Counted from the stretch's first letter, positions 1 through 8,808 are shown. The stretch is 64,000 nucleotides of DNA from Shinella sp. H4-D48 (GCF_022637395.1 NZ_CP093337.1:852001-916000), one strand, 5' to 3'. Notes: generated from the letters alone by a model not told the origin. Made by a program: numbers and translations.

Positions 1-189
1 ATCACACGCTCGGACCTTCTCGTCATCAACAAGAAGGACCTCGCGCCTTATGTCGGGGCGGATCTGGATGTGATGGAGGCGGATGCGGGGCGCATGCGCG
101 CGGCGCGGCCCTTCGTGTTCTCCGACATGAAGCGCGGCGAGGGGATCGACAGCATCGTCGATTTCCTGCGTGTGCAGGGCGGTCTCTAG
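1..189 (+). CDS. ureG: Urease accessory protein UreG, C-terminal part
   Basis: This is the last 62 codons of UreG, cut by the window edge; frame 1 is open from base 1 to a TAG at 187-189. UreG is the SIMIBI-class GTPase that works with UreD and UreF to load nickel into urease in the cytoplasm. The visible part carries the guanine-specificity motif ([14 protein letters not shown]; most family members have NKTDLAP) and the typical ending with RPFVF, then a short run to a C-terminal FLR segment. The Thr-to-Lys change in NKKD is a minor deviation. As ureG is usually late in ure operons, the hairpin just downstream probably ends that operon. The identification rests on the motif and spacing and is strong despite truncation. 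Confidence 0.93.
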   Translation: MTRSDLLVINKKDLAPYVGADLDVMEADAGRMRAARPFVFSDMKRGEGIDSIVDFLRVQGGL

Positions 190-285
190 AGCATTCCGGT
201 GAACACGGGTTCACCGGAAGCTCAATCTTTTGTCTTGCCGCATTGTCCGACGCCGAAGTGATCCCGCTTCGGCTGGAAATGCTCT
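188..285. repeat. Short palindromic intergenic element
   Basis: A 98-bp intergenic block is bounded by inverted ends AGAGCATT (188-195) and AATGCTCT (278-285). It holds two internal hairpins: the terminator-like stem at 194-219 and a 7-bp stem GCCGAAG/CTTCGGC at 252-258 and 267-273. The layout, and the words GTCGGA and AATGCGG (read on the minus strand), recall the small mosaic palindromic elements scattered between genes in Rhizobiales. The family assignment is from memory; the inverted ends and hairpins are directly visible. Confidence 0.55.
189..234 (+). terminator. Terminator-like hairpin after ureG
   Basis: An 11-bp perfect stem (TTCCGGTGAAC at 194-204, GTTCACCGGAA at 209-219) with a 4-base loop is extended by GAGC/GCTC across a bulged A, and is followed by AATCTTTTG. 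The stem starts at the ureG stop codon, so it can end the urease transcript. It is also one arm of the repeat element at 188-285. Confidence 0.7.
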
Positions 286-288
286 GGA

Positions 289-972
289 TTAAACCCTCTT
301 CAGCACCTCGGGATCGCCGATATGGACGAGCCGGCCACGAACATTGACGCCGTGATTGCGCAGAAGCGAGAAGGCGCGTGATAGCGCCTCAGGCGCGAGC
401 CCGAGTTTCCCGGCGAGCAGGCTTTTCTGGTAAGGCAGGCGGAAGCTCGTCGCCTTGCCGTCTGCGGGGCAATGGTCGAGCAAATAGCGCGACACGCGCT
501 GGGGTGCGGTGTGCAGCCGGTCATCGGCAAGGCTGGTGAAGCTTGCGGCGAGTTGCACGGAGACGATGTTGACAAGCGCGAGCGCGAGATCCGGGCGGCG
601 GCTTGCGATGTCGCGCACGCGCCTTAAATCGAAGCGGGCGAGCAATGCCGGCTCGGCCGCTTGCGCCGTCGCGGCATAGCGGCCGCCGTCGAGCACCACG
701 CTCGCGCCGATCAGGTCGCCCGGGCCATAAAGGCTGACATCGGCTTCGCGGCCGTCAGGGTCGAGCTTGTAGAGGCGGATGTAGCCGGAAAGAACGCAAT
801 GCAGCATGTCGGCGGGCTCGCCTTCCCGGAACAGCATCTGGCGGGCGGGCAGGTTGCCGATAACAGCGATTTCCATCATCGCCGCGACGCTCTCCACGCC
901 GAGCGAAGCCAGAAAACCTGAATTGAGAAGCGTTTCCCGTTCCCGTGCGCCGGGCTTCATCAGCCTGTTCAT
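289..972 (-). CDS. Crp/Fnr-family transcriptional regulator (DNR/NnrR-like)
   Basis: A 227-residue regulator: an N-terminal cyclic-nucleotide-binding-like beta-roll (about residues 20-130, with GEPADMLHCVLSGYIRLYK), a dimerisation helix, and a C-terminal winged helix (LPYQKSLLAGKLGLAPEALS, recognition helix near residue 190). There is no N-terminal cysteine cluster, so it is not an iron-sulfur FNR. The LAGKLGLAPEALSRAF segment resembles the DNR/NnrR branch that senses NO or low oxygen, but the ligand cannot be read here. An in-frame start 30 codons upstream is rejected: it overlaps a perfect FNR-type box (1049-1062), while the chosen ATG has a GGAG seven bases before it. Neighbours are ureG and an RND pump, which gives no functional clue. 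Confidence 0.88.
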   Translation of the reverse strand: MNRLMKPGARERETLLNSGFLASLGVESVAAMMEIAVIGNLPARQMLFREGEPADMLHCVLSGYIRLYKLDPDGREADVSLYGPGDLIGASVVLDGGRYAATAQAAEPALLARFDLRRVRDIASRRPDLALALVNIVSVQLAASFTSLADDRLHTAPQRVSRYLLDHCPADGKATSFRLPYQKSLLAGKLGLAPEALSRAFSLLRNHGVNVRGRLVHIGDPEVLKRV

Positions 973-1048
973 CGATCTCACTCCATGCTCCCGCAGGCCT
1001 CGTTCTTTCTTCCAGCTGAAACGATAGTCCAGGGCGGGAATACGCGTC

Positions 1049-1062
1049 TTGATTTCGATCAA
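1049..1062 (-). promoter_or_regulatory. FNR/NnrR-type operator upstream of the Crp-family gene
   Basis: The 14-bp site TTGATTTCGATCAA is a perfect dyad (TTGAT-N4-ATCAA) and matches the FNR/Dnr/Nnr consensus at all ten conserved positions. Its edge lies 77 bp upstream of the chosen Crp-family start, suggesting autoregulation or control by another low-oxygen regulator. Confidence 0.75.
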
Positions 1063-1067
1063 ACAAC

Positions 1068-1105
1068 GTAAAACGGCCGGCGCGACAAATGCCGCACCGG
1101 CCGTT
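1068..1105 (-). terminator. Rho-independent terminator of the RND operon
   Basis: On the minus strand, after the RND gene stop, a perfect 9-bp stem (AACGGCCGG at 1072-1080, CCGGCCGTT at 1097-1105) with a 16-base loop is followed by a run of four T. It separates the efflux operon from the downstream Crp-family gene. Confidence 0.7.
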
Positions 1106-1124
1106 CATCTGTGAGCCCGGCGAT

Positions 1125-4100
1125 TTATTCTGCCGCGAGCGTGGAGTGGTGCACCACAGTGAAGGGCTTTCGTTCGCCGTTCTTCTTTTCGAGCGTCTCG
1201 ATGCGCTTTTCCAGCTCTGTCACGGTGCGCGCCGTCTGGTCGGCGAGATGTGTCAGGGCCTGCGGCTCCATGGCCAGCAGCTCGTCATCCTTCTTGCCGA
1301 CGAAGCGGCCGAAGAGCCAGCCAAGGAAGCGCGAGACGTCGTCCATGATCAGGAAGAACGACGGCACGACGACCAGCGACAGCACGGTCGAGACGATGAT
1401 ACCGCCGATCACCGCAATCGCCATGGGCGAGCGGAAAGCGCCGCCTTCGCCGACGCCGAGGGCGGATGGCAGCATCCCGGCCGACATGGCGATGGAGGTC
1501 ATGACGATCGGACGCGCGCGCTTTCGACCGGCCTCGATCATGGCCTCCACGCGCTCCATGCCGGCATGGCGCATCTCGATGGCAAAATCGACCAGCAGGA
1601 TGGCGTTCTTGGTCACGATGCCCATCAGCATGAGAATGCCGATGAGAACGGGCATGGAGAGCGCGTTCTGCGTGAGGATGAGACCGGCCGCCACGCCGCC
1701 GATGGCGAGCGGCAGCGACAGAAGGATGGTGAACGGCTGAATAACATCCTTGAACAGCAGGATCAGCACCATCAGCACGAGCAGCAGGCCGAGCAGCATG
1801 GCATTGCCAAAGGATTGCTGCATCTCGGCCTGAATTTCCGCGTCACCGCTTTCGGCGAACTGCACTGTCGACGGCATGTCGATGCCGGAGGCGATTTCCT
1901 TGAAGCGGGCGGTTGCCGTGTCGAGCGCCACGCCCTGCTGGAGATCGGAGCCGATCGAGACAACGCGGTTGCGGTTGTGCCGCTTCACGGCGCTCGGGCC
2001 TTCCGAGTACTCGATGTCGGCGACGCTGGAGAGCGGCACGAACTGGCCGCCGGCCGTCTGGATCTTCAGATTGCGAATGGCGGCGAGATCGGCGCGGAAG
2101 GCGCGGTCCACCTGCACACGGATGGGGATGAGGCGGTTGTCGAGCGAGACCTTGCTGAGCTGCGAGTCGATATCGCCGATGGTCGCGACGCGCACGACTT
2201 CCGATATCTGCGCCGTTGTTATGCCGAAGCGGGCCATCTGGTCGTCGCGCGGGCGTATCTGCAGTTCCGGTCGCGGCAGCGAGCCTTCGGAGCTTACATT
2301 GGCCAGCAGCGGGTCGGCACGCAGCTTGGCTTCCAGCACCGCGACCGTGTCGTTCAGGTCCGCCTCGTTATTGGAGAGCAGGTTGAAGGCAAGGTCACGC
2401 TCGCCGCGATCGTTGAGCTTGATGATGCGCACATCCGGGATATCGCGAAGCTTGGCGAAGATTTCCTTCTCGATATCCCATTGCGGCCGCAGGCGGCCAT
2501 GCGCTTCCATCTTCGGCAGGTAGGGGCCGATCACGGGAATGCCGCCGAGAACGTCATTCACCAGCCGGTAGGCGAGGGAATGCTCCAGCCTGTCGAGGAT
2601 AACAGTCACAGAGGCACGGCGCAGCTCGAGATCGCCCTTCGGCGAGGAGCCGCCGAGGACGAAGACGCTTGAAACGCCGTCGATATCCTTCACCTTGTCA
2701 TAGACCTGCGTGGTCGTGCGGTCGGTATCGTCGAGCATCGCATCCGGCGGCAGTTCGACGGACAACACCACGCGGGATGCGTCTTCCGGCGGCATGAAGC
2801 TGCCCGGCACCGTGAAGAGCAGCATGACGGATGCGATCAGGAAGGCGAAGGCGCCCAGCAGGGTGGCATAGCGGGCATACCATGTGCCGGTCGTCTTGCT
2901 GACGAGCCAGGTATAGCCGCGCATGAAGCGGCCTTCCTTTTCCTCGCCATGCCCGTCGGCATCGCTGGAGCGCATCAGATAGGCTGCCATGACAGGCGTG
3001 ATCAGGCGTGCAACCGCAAGCGAGAAGAACACGGCAACAGCGACGGTCAAGCCGAACTGGATGAAGTACTGGCCCGGAATACCCGGCATGAACGACACAG
3101 GAACGAACACCGCGATGATGGTGAAGGTCGTCGCAATGACCGCAAGCCCGATCTCGTCGGCCGCCTCGATCGCCGCCCGATAGGGCGACTTGCCCATGCG
3201 GATGTGGCGCGCGATGTTCTCGACCTCCACGATGGCATCGTCCACCAGGATACCGGTCGCGAGCGTCAACGCCAGGAACGACACGAGGTTCAGGGAGAAG
3301 CCCAGCATGTCCATGACGAAGAATGTCGGGATTGCCGACAGCGGCAGCGCGACCGCGGAAATCAGCGTCGCGCGCCAGTTGCGCAGAAAGAGCAGCACCA
3401 CGGCGACCGCAAGCAATGCGCCTTCGATCAGCGTGTGAAGTGCTGCCTCGTAGTTGCCGTAGGTGAAGTAGACGGCGTCGTCGACCATCTCGATCGAAAC
3501 GTCGGGATTCTGCGCGCGGACCGCGCCAAGCGCTTTCTCGACGGAGCCGGCGACGGTCACCTCGCTCGCTCCCTTGGAACGGAAGACCGCGAAGGTCACG
3601 ACCGGATTGCCGTTGAAGCGCGAGAAGGAGCGCGGCTCCTCATAGGTATCGGAAATCTTGCCAAGCTCGGACAGCCGCACGAACCTGCCGTTCGGTAGCG
3701 CGATCATCGTATTGGTCAGCTTTTCGACGGAGCGTGCGTCGCCGAGCGTGCGGATGGCCTGTTCGGCGCCGGCGATCTGGCCGCGGCCGGAGCCTGCATC
3801 GGCGTTCATGCTGCGGATCTGGCGGTTCACGTCTGCGGCGGAAATGCCGTAGGAGTCGAGCTTGTCCTGGTTGAGATCGATGCGCACCTCGCGGTCGGCG
3901 CCGCCGAAGCGGTCGATCTTGCCGATGCCTGGCTGGCCCTGAAGGGCGCGCTTGACCTTGTCGTCGACGAACCACGACAGCTCTTCCAGCGTCATGTTGG
4001 GCGAGGAGACAGCAAAGGTCTGGATCGCCTGGCCTTCCACGTCGATCTTGCTGACGACGGGTTCCTCGATGGAGGCCGGCAGGTCGCCTCGGATGCGGTC

Positions 4101-4436
4101 TATCGCGTCCTTGACGTCCTGCAGCGCCTGGTTCGTCGGCTTTTCGATCTTGAAGAGAACGGATGTGACGGAGCTGCCGTCCGTGACGGTCGACACGATG
4201 TCGTCGACGCCCTCGATGCCGGCGACGGCGTCCTCGATCTCCTTGGTGACCTGGACCTCAAGCTCCGCCGGAGCCGCCCCGCTCTGGGTCACCGAAATGG
4301 CGATAACAGGAACGTCAATATTGGGGAAACGTGTGATCGGCAGCGAATAGAAGGACTGGATACCGACGTAGAGCAGCAGCGCGAAGGCGAGCAGCGGCGC
4401 AATCGGATTGCGGATGGACCAAGCTGAAAAGTTCAT
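1125..4436 (-). CDS. RND multidrug efflux permease (AcrB/HAE1 type)
   Basis: A 1103-residue inner-membrane proton/drug antiporter of the HAE1 RND family, which forms a tripartite pump with the adaptor encoded just upstream and an outer-membrane channel. It opens with the typical MNFSAWSIRNP segment before TM1, has two large periplasmic loops, twelve expected membrane segments, and the TM4 proton-relay pair in GILVDDAIVEVENI (Asp-Asp near residue 398). TM10-12 follow near the C terminus, then a charged coiled tail. An ORF start 23 codons upstream is ignored because the chosen ATG has GGGG just before it and begins the conserved N terminus. Length is a little over the usual 1030-1050 because of the C-terminal tail. 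No TolC-like gene is adjacent; substrates are unknown. Confidence 0.95.
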   Translation of the reverse strand: MNFSAWSIRNPIAPLLAFALLLYVGIQSFYSLPITRFPNIDVPVIAISVTQSGAAPAELEVQVTKEIEDAVAGIEGVDDIVSTVTDGSSVTSVLFKIEKPTNQALQDVKDAIDRIRGDLPASIEEPVVSKIDVEGQAIQTFAVSSPNMTLEELSWFVDDKVKRALQGQPGIGKIDRFGGADREVRIDLNQDKLDSYGISAADVNRQIRSMNADAGSGRGQIAGAEQAIRTLGDARSVEKLTNTMIALPNGRFVRLSELGKISDTYEEPRSFSRFNGNPVVTFAVFRSKGASEVTVAGSVEKALGAVRAQNPDVSIEMVDDAVYFTYGNYEAALHTLIEGALLAVAVVLLFLRNWRATLISAVALPLSAIPTFFVMDMLGFSLNLVSFLALTLATGILVDDAIVEVENIARHIRMGKSPYRAAIEAADEIGLAVIATTFTIIAVFVPVSFMPGIPGQYFIQFGLTVAVAVFFSLAVARLITPVMAAYLMRSSDADGHGEEKEGRFMRGYTWLVSKTTGTWYARYATLLGAFAFLIASVMLLFTVPGSFMPPEDASRVVLSVELPPDAMLDDTDRTTTQVYDKVKDIDGVSSVFVLGGSSPKGDLELRRASVTVILDRLEHSLAYRLVNDVLGGIPVIGPYLPKMEAHGRLRPQWDIEKEIFAKLRDIPDVRIIKLNDRGERDLAFNLLSNNEADLNDTVAVLEAKLRADPLLANVSSEGSLPRPELQIRPRDDQMARFGITTAQISEVVRVATIGDIDSQLSKVSLDNRLIPIRVQVDRAFRADLAAIRNLKIQTAGGQFVPLSSVADIEYSEGPSAVKRHNRNRVVSIGSDLQQGVALDTATARFKEIASGIDMPSTVQFAESGDAEIQAEMQQSFGNAMLLGLLLVLMVLILLFKDVIQPFTILLSLPLAIGGVAAGLILTQNALSMPVLIGILMLMGIVTKNAILLVDFAIEMRHAGMERVEAMIEAGRKRARPIVMTSIAMSAGMLPSALGVGEGGAFRSPMAIAVIGGIIVSTVLSLVVVPSFFLIMDDVSRFLGWLFGRFVGKKDDELLAMEPQALTHLADQTARTVTELEKRIETLEKKNGERKPFTVVHHSTLAAE

Positions 4437-4532
4437 GTCCCCAAAGTCCTCGATAAGAGACCAGACGCGTCCGGGAGGGGTCGCGACCCCGTTGCCCCTG
4501 TTCAAGGCTCCGATTGCGGCGGAGCCCCTACG

Positions 4533-5741
4533 TCATTTCGTGGCCGAAGCCTGCTCGCCCTTGACCGGATTGATACGGTCGCCGTCGCGAACATAGGCAC
4601 CGGCCTTGGCCACGACCTCGTCGCCGGCCGCAAGCCCGCTGACGATTTCGATCCCCTGGCCGTCCTGAATGCCGGTTTCGACCGGCACCAGCCTGACCAC
4701 GCCGTTCTCCACCTTGCGGGCCACCGTCTTGCCGTCCGCCGTCGTAATGGCCGAGAGGGGAAGGACAATGCCCTGCTTTTCCTCGACGACGATGTCGGCG
4801 CTCGCAAACATGCCGGCGCGCGCCCTGTCCGGCTCGTCGAAGCCGATGTACACGCGGCCGAGGCGGCTTTGCGGGTCGAGCGTCGGTTCGACGAGGCGGA
4901 TCGTGCCGGTGAGTGTCGCCGCTCCCCCCGCAAGCGAGACCTTGGCCTTGAGGCCGGGCTTGAGCTTGAGGATCATGTCTTCCGATACGTCGGCCTTCAG
5001 TTCGATGGCGCCGTCGCGGATGACGGTGAACAGCGGCGATGCCGAGCCGCTGGCGATGGCGCCGATCTTGGCCGTGCGCGCGGAAACGACGCCCGCGACG
5101 GGCGACTTGACGGCGGTGCGGGCAAGTCTCAGGTCGATATCGTCGATCTGGGACTGGGCGACATTGATGTCGGCCTCGGCAACGGCAACGGCCTGCTCGG
5201 CGGAATTGACGCGGGCAAGCGCTGCATCAGCCGCCGCGATTGCCTGGTCCGCATTGGCCTGCGACTGGGATCCGGACTTCACGAGCCGTTGCGCGCGGTC
5301 GCGGACCCGGACGGCTTCGTCGGCATTGGCCTTGGCTTCCACAAGCTGCGCCCTGATCTGTTCAAGCCCGGCGCGCGCCTTGGCGAGCGAAGCCTCGGTC
5401 TGGCTTTTCTGCAGGAGGAGCGCATCGTCGTTCAGCGTGGCGAGCGTGCCTTCCGCCGCGACACGATCGCCGACATCGGCTTCAAGCGTGCGGATCGAAA
5501 GACCCTCGACGAGCGGCGTCACATAGACTTCCTCGACAGCCTGGATCGTGCCCGTGGCGATCACGCGATCAATGAGGTTGCGCTGTTCGGCGGCGGTGAC
5601 GACAATGGCGGGCAGATTCTGTACCTGCTGGGCCCCGTCGGCATCGCCGGTTGCCGCATCGGCCGCAAAGACCGGCGTCTGCGCAAGCGCCATCATGACC
5701 GCAGCAGAAACGAAGCGCATTTTCCCGTGTCCAAAAGCCAT
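4533..5741 (-). CDS. RND efflux periplasmic adaptor (membrane fusion protein)
   Basis: A 402-residue adaptor that bridges the RND permease to an outer-membrane channel. A signal peptide (MRFVSAAVMMALAQTPVFA) lies at residues 8-26, with no lipobox cysteine, so it is probably a soluble or peripherally attached periplasmic protein. A barrel/lipoyl half (about 45-90), an Ala/Glu-rich alpha-hairpin coiled coil (about 110-205), the second lipoyl half (VKSPVAGVVSARTAKIGAIA) and beta-barrel and membrane-proximal domains follow. It lies 96 bp upstream of the permease gene in the same operon. Translation may start here or at the second ATG (5720), just before the signal peptide. No regulator is adjacent. 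Confidence 0.93.
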   Translation of the reverse strand: MAFGHGKMRFVSAAVMMALAQTPVFAADAATGDADGAQQVQNLPAIVVTAAEQRNLIDRVIATGTIQAVEEVYVTPLVEGLSIRTLEADVGDRVAAEGTLATLNDDALLLQKSQTEASLAKARAGLEQIRAQLVEAKANADEAVRVRDRAQRLVKSGSQSQANADQAIAAADAALARVNSAEQAVAVAEADINVAQSQIDDIDLRLARTAVKSPVAGVVSARTAKIGAIASGSASPLFTVIRDGAIELKADVSEDMILKLKPGLKAKVSLAGGAATLTGTIRLVEPTLDPQSRLGRVYIGFDEPDRARAGMFASADIVVEEKQGIVLPLSAITTADGKTVARKVENGVVRLVPVETGIQDGQGIEIVSGLAAGDEVVAKAGAYVRDGDRINPVKGEQASATK

Positions 5742-5989
5742 AGGCAGAGCTATCCCAAAAGCATGATGCGTGTTTCGTGTCCGGGCGCTTCTCTAGGTTT
5801 ATCGCCGGATCTGTTCCTGCCAGTGTGGAGGGCACGAATGGCGCGCTGGCCTCTCCAGTTCCGACTATGCGGTTTATGTAATCGGCACCGGCCAACCATA
5901 CAAGAGGCAACGGAATGGTGCCTCAATATTCTAGGTGTTTGGCCTTTCCAAGGCAATGGCGGCGTGTTGCCGCGCCCGGCCTGCTGCTC
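5742..5989. other. Intergenic region, RND promoter side
   Basis: This stretch lies upstream of the minus-strand RND adaptor gene and downstream of the terminator of the next minus-strand operon. It must hold the efflux promoter, but no convincing promoter or operator could be picked by eye, and no coding sequence is supported. Confidence 0.5.
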
Positions 5990-6017
5990 AAAAAAGTGCG
6001 GGGCCCTGAGGCCCCGC
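5990..6017 (-). terminator. Rho-independent terminator of the ABC transporter operon
   Basis: A perfect 8-bp stem, GCGGGGCC (5998-6005) and GGCCCCGC (6010-6017), with a CTGA loop, is followed on the minus strand by ACTTTTTT. It lies 24 bp past the stop of the binding-protein gene. Confidence 0.9.
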
Positions 6018-6040
6018 AGGTCGTTCGTTCAGCCGGGCGG

Positions 6041-7033
6041 TTATTTCAGCGCTTCGTCCGTCACGGCATGGGTCCAGGCGCCTTCCGGCTCCTTGGAAAT
6101 GACCGGATCGGAACCGCCGCCGAGCAGGGTCGCGACGGTGCGCTTGTAGTCGGCTTCGTCGAGCGCGCCGTTGGAGCCGGTGGTCAGCTTGGCGACTTCG
6201 CCCATCATGCGCTTCTGGTGCGCTTCGGTCTGGGCGCCGGTCGAGTCGTTTTCCAGCACGATGTCTGCGGCTTCGTCGGGATGTTCCTCGGCATATTTCC
6301 AGCCCTTCATGGAGGCGCGGACGAACTTGACCATCTTTTCCTTGAAGGCCGGGTCGGCGAGCTTGTCTTCCAGAACGTAGAGCCCGTCTTCCAGCGTGGC
6401 GACGCCCTGGTCCTCGTATTTGAAGGTAACAAGGTCCTCTGGCTTGATGCCGGCGTCCAGCACCTGGCCATACTCGTTATAGGTCATGGTCGAGATGCAG
6501 GCAGCCTGCTTCTGGATCAGCGGATCGACGTTGAAGCCCTGCTTCAGCACGGTCACGCCATCTGGTCCGCCTTCGGTCGGGATCTTCAGATGTGCCATCC
6601 AGGAGAGGAAGGGGTATTCGTTGCCGAAGAACCAGACGCCAAGCGTCTTGCCCTTGAAGTCCTCGGGCGTCTTCACGCCGGATTCCTTCAGACAGGTGAG
6701 CATCATGCCTGATGATTTGAACGGCTGCGCGATGTTGACGAGCGCTACGCCCTTTTCGCGGGTTGCAAGGGCAGACGGCATCCAGTCCACGATGACATCG
6801 GCACCGCCGCCGGCGATGACCTGTGCTGGAGCGATGTCCGGTCCACCAGGCTTGATTTCGACGTCGAGGCCTTCCTCTTCGTAGAAGCCCTTGTCCTTGG
6901 CGACGTAGTAGCCGCCGAACTGGGCCTGGGTGACCCATTTCAGCTGCAGCGTCACCTTGTCGGCGGCCTGCGTCTGGAACGCGGCAAGCGAGAAGGCGCT
7001 TGCCAGCAGGAGCGATGCGATCTTCGTTTTCAT
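6041..7033 (-). CDS. ABC transporter substrate-binding protein, NMT1/ThiY type (putative pyrimidine uptake)
   Basis: A 330-residue periplasmic binding protein with a clear signal peptide (MKTKIASLLLASAFSLAAFQTQA). The mature start VTLQLKWVTQAQFGGYYVAKDKGFYEEEGLDV is the NMT1/THI5-like fold used for pyrimidine-type ligands such as HMP and formylaminopyrimidine. The start is the ATG with AGAGGGAAC upstream; an in-frame extension of 51 codons reads into low-complexity antisense sequence and is discarded. It is the last gene of a five-gene operon (ATPase, small DMT protein, two permeases, binding protein). The link to pyrimidines or hydantoins is inferred from fold plus position beside the degradation genes, not from ligand residues. 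Confidence 0.88.
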   Translation of the reverse strand: MKTKIASLLLASAFSLAAFQTQAADKVTLQLKWVTQAQFGGYYVAKDKGFYEEEGLDVEIKPGGPDIAPAQVIAGGGADVIVDWMPSALATREKGVALVNIAQPFKSSGMMLTCLKESGVKTPEDFKGKTLGVWFFGNEYPFLSWMAHLKIPTEGGPDGVTVLKQGFNVDPLIQKQAACISTMTYNEYGQVLDAGIKPEDLVTFKYEDQGVATLEDGLYVLEDKLADPAFKEKMVKFVRASMKGWKYAEEHPDEAADIVLENDSTGAQTEAHQKRMMGEVAKLTTGSNGALDEADYKRTVATLLGGGSDPVISKEPEGAWTHAVTDEALK

Positions 7034-7058
7034 GTCAGTTCCCTCTTTCTTCTTTATT

Positions 7059-7925
7059 TTACGTCTGCCCACCACGGACAGACGGATGCCAGAACGTGAC
7101 GACCCGCTCGATGAGCGCGACGATCCCGTAGAAGACCGAGCCCGCCACCGCGGCGACCGCGATTTCGGCCCAGACCATGTCGACATTCATGCGGCCCACT
7201 TCCGTGGAGATGCGGAAACCCATGCCGACGATGGGCGTTCCGAAGAATTCGGCAACGATGGCGCCGATCAGCGCCAGCGTGGAGTTGATCTTCAGCGCAT
7301 TGAAGATGAAGGGCCAGGCGGCGGGCAGGCGCAGCTTGACGAGCGTCTGGAACCACTCGGCGGCGTAGGTCCGCATCAGGTCACGCTCCATGTGGCTGGT
7401 AGCGGCGAGGCCCGAGACGGTGTTCACCAGCATGGGGAAGAACGTCATGATGACGACGACCGCGACCTTCGACTGCCAGTCGAAGCCGAACCACATGACC
7501 ATGATGGGCGCCACGCCGATGACCGGCAGGGCGGAGACGAAATTGCCGAGCGGCAGCAGACCCTTCTGCAGGAAGGGCGACCGGTCGATGATGATGGCGA
7601 CGAGGAAGCCGAGGCCACAGCCCAGCGCATAACCGACAAGAACGGATTTCAGGAAGGTCTGTCGGAAGTCTGCCCAAAGCGTCGGCACCGAACTGATGAG
7701 CCGCGCCCAGATCATGCTGGGCGGCGGCAAGAGGACGGAGGGTACGTTGAAGCCTCTCACGATGCCTTCCCACAGCACAAGGATGGTCATGCCGAAGATC
7801 AGCGGCACCGCGAGGCGCGCGGCCCGGTCGGCCGCGCCCGTGAGTTTGCGCCGCACCAGCCACTCGTTGAACGCCCATGCGGCGAGCCAGAAGACGATGG
7901 CGGCGATCAGGATGGAAATGTTCAT
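7059..7925 (-). CDS. ABC transporter permease, SsuC/TauC-like (second permease)
   Basis: A 288-residue inner-membrane permease of the BPD_transp_1 family. About six membrane segments are seen, from MNISILIAAIVFWLAAWAF onward, with the cytoplasmic EAA-type loop near LMRTYAAEWFQTLVKLRLPAAWP that docks the ATPase. Its ATG overlaps the stop of the previous permease gene in an ATGA arrangement (7922-7925), so translation is probably coupled. Together with the other permease it should form a heterodimeric channel for the ligand delivered by the NMT1-type binding protein. The much longer ORF extending upstream in this frame is only the antisense/overlap shadow of the neighbouring gene. Confidence 0.9.
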   Translation of the reverse strand: MNISILIAAIVFWLAAWAFNEWLVRRKLTGAADRAARLAVPLIFGMTILVLWEGIVRGFNVPSVLLPPPSMIWARLISSVPTLWADFRQTFLKSVLVGYALGCGLGFLVAIIIDRSPFLQKGLLPLGNFVSALPVIGVAPIMVMWFGFDWQSKVAVVVIMTFFPMLVNTVSGLAATSHMERDLMRTYAAEWFQTLVKLRLPAAWPFIFNALKINSTLALIGAIVAEFFGTPIVGMGFRISTEVGRMNVDMVWAEIAVAAVAGSVFYGIVALIERVVTFWHPSVRGGQT

Positions 7926-8806
7926 GCCCGGGCCCCCATGCGCTTGAGGACAAGGCTGTGCGCAAAGCCGACGATGATGACGAGCAGCGCTGCAACGGCG
8001 GCCGCCATGAACAGCGCCGCCCAGATCTGCACCGTCTGGCCATAATACGAGCCGGCGAGCAGGCGGGCGCCCAGGCCCGCGACGGCGCCGGTCGGTAGTT
8101 CGCCCACGATGGCACCGACCAGCGAGATGGCGATCGCGACTTTCAGCGATGTAAAGAGGTAGGGCATCGAGCAGGGCCAGCGCAGCTTCCAGAAGGTCTG
8201 GGACGCCGAGGCATTGTAGGTGTGCATCAGGTCGAGCTGGATCTGTTCGGGGCTGCGAAGGCCCTTCACCATGCCGACGACGACCGGGAAGAAGGATAGG
8301 TAGGTCGAGATCAGCGCCTTCGGCATCAGCCCGGAAATCCCTACGGCGTTCAGCACCACGATGATCATCGGCGCGATGGCGAGGATGGGGATCGTCTGGC
8401 TGGCAATGACCCAGGGCATCAGGGAGCGGTCCATCGCCCGATTGTGCACGATGGCGACGGCAAGCAGGATGCCGAGGACGGCGCCCATGCCGAAGCCCAT
8501 CAGCGTGGCGGAAAGCGTGACCCAGGCATGATAGACGAGACTGCGCTTGGAGGTGATCGCCTTGTTGACGGTGGTATCCCACAATTCGGCGAGAACCTGG
8601 TGCGGCGCCGGCAGGACCGGCCGTTCCTGCGCCATCGTTCTCGGCAGGAGTTCCGAAAAGCTTATGGTCGTTCCGGCGCGCGCGGCCGTATCCCGCTCGA
8701 AGGGCGCGTTTAGCACCACCACGAAGACATACCAGAGCACGATAAGGGCCAGCACGACGGTGCCGATGGGAAGCAGGCGATCCTTGAAGAAGCTGGCCTG
8801 TTCCAT
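7922..8806 (-). CDS. ABC transporter permease, SsuC/TauC-like (first permease)
   Basis: A 294-residue permease of the same family as the following gene, beginning MEQASFFKDRLLPIGTVVLALIVLWYVF. It has a longer periplasmic segment after TM1 (about residues 35-75) than its partner, then a conserved core with the EAA-like loop (DLMHTYNASASQTFWKLRWP). It starts 2 bp after the stop of the small DMT gene and ends overlapping the next permease start. Two different permeases with one ATPase and one binding protein make a complete importer except for the odd DMT gene in the middle. Confidence 0.9.
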   Translation of the reverse strand: MEQASFFKDRLLPIGTVVLALIVLWYVFVVVLNAPFERDTAARAGTTISFSELLPRTMAQERPVLPAPHQVLAELWDTTVNKAITSKRSLVYHAWVTLSATLMGFGMGAVLGILLAVAIVHNRAMDRSLMPWVIASQTIPILAIAPMIIVVLNAVGISGLMPKALISTYLSFFPVVVGMVKGLRSPEQIQLDLMHTYNASASQTFWKLRWPCSMPYLFTSLKVAIAISLVGAIVGELPTGAVAGLGARLLAGSYYGQTVQIWAALFMAAAVAALLVIIVGFAHSLVLKRMGARA

Positions 8807-8808
8807 CG

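Noticed and set aside
1089-2672. A 527-codon open frame on the plus strand
   Set aside because: It is antisense to the RND permease gene; low-complexity His/Gln/Arg-rich translation.
5742-5989. A promoter TTGTAT-N17-TACATA on the minus strand before the RND adaptor gene
   Set aside because: Both hexamers match consensus at only about half the positions, too weak to annotate.
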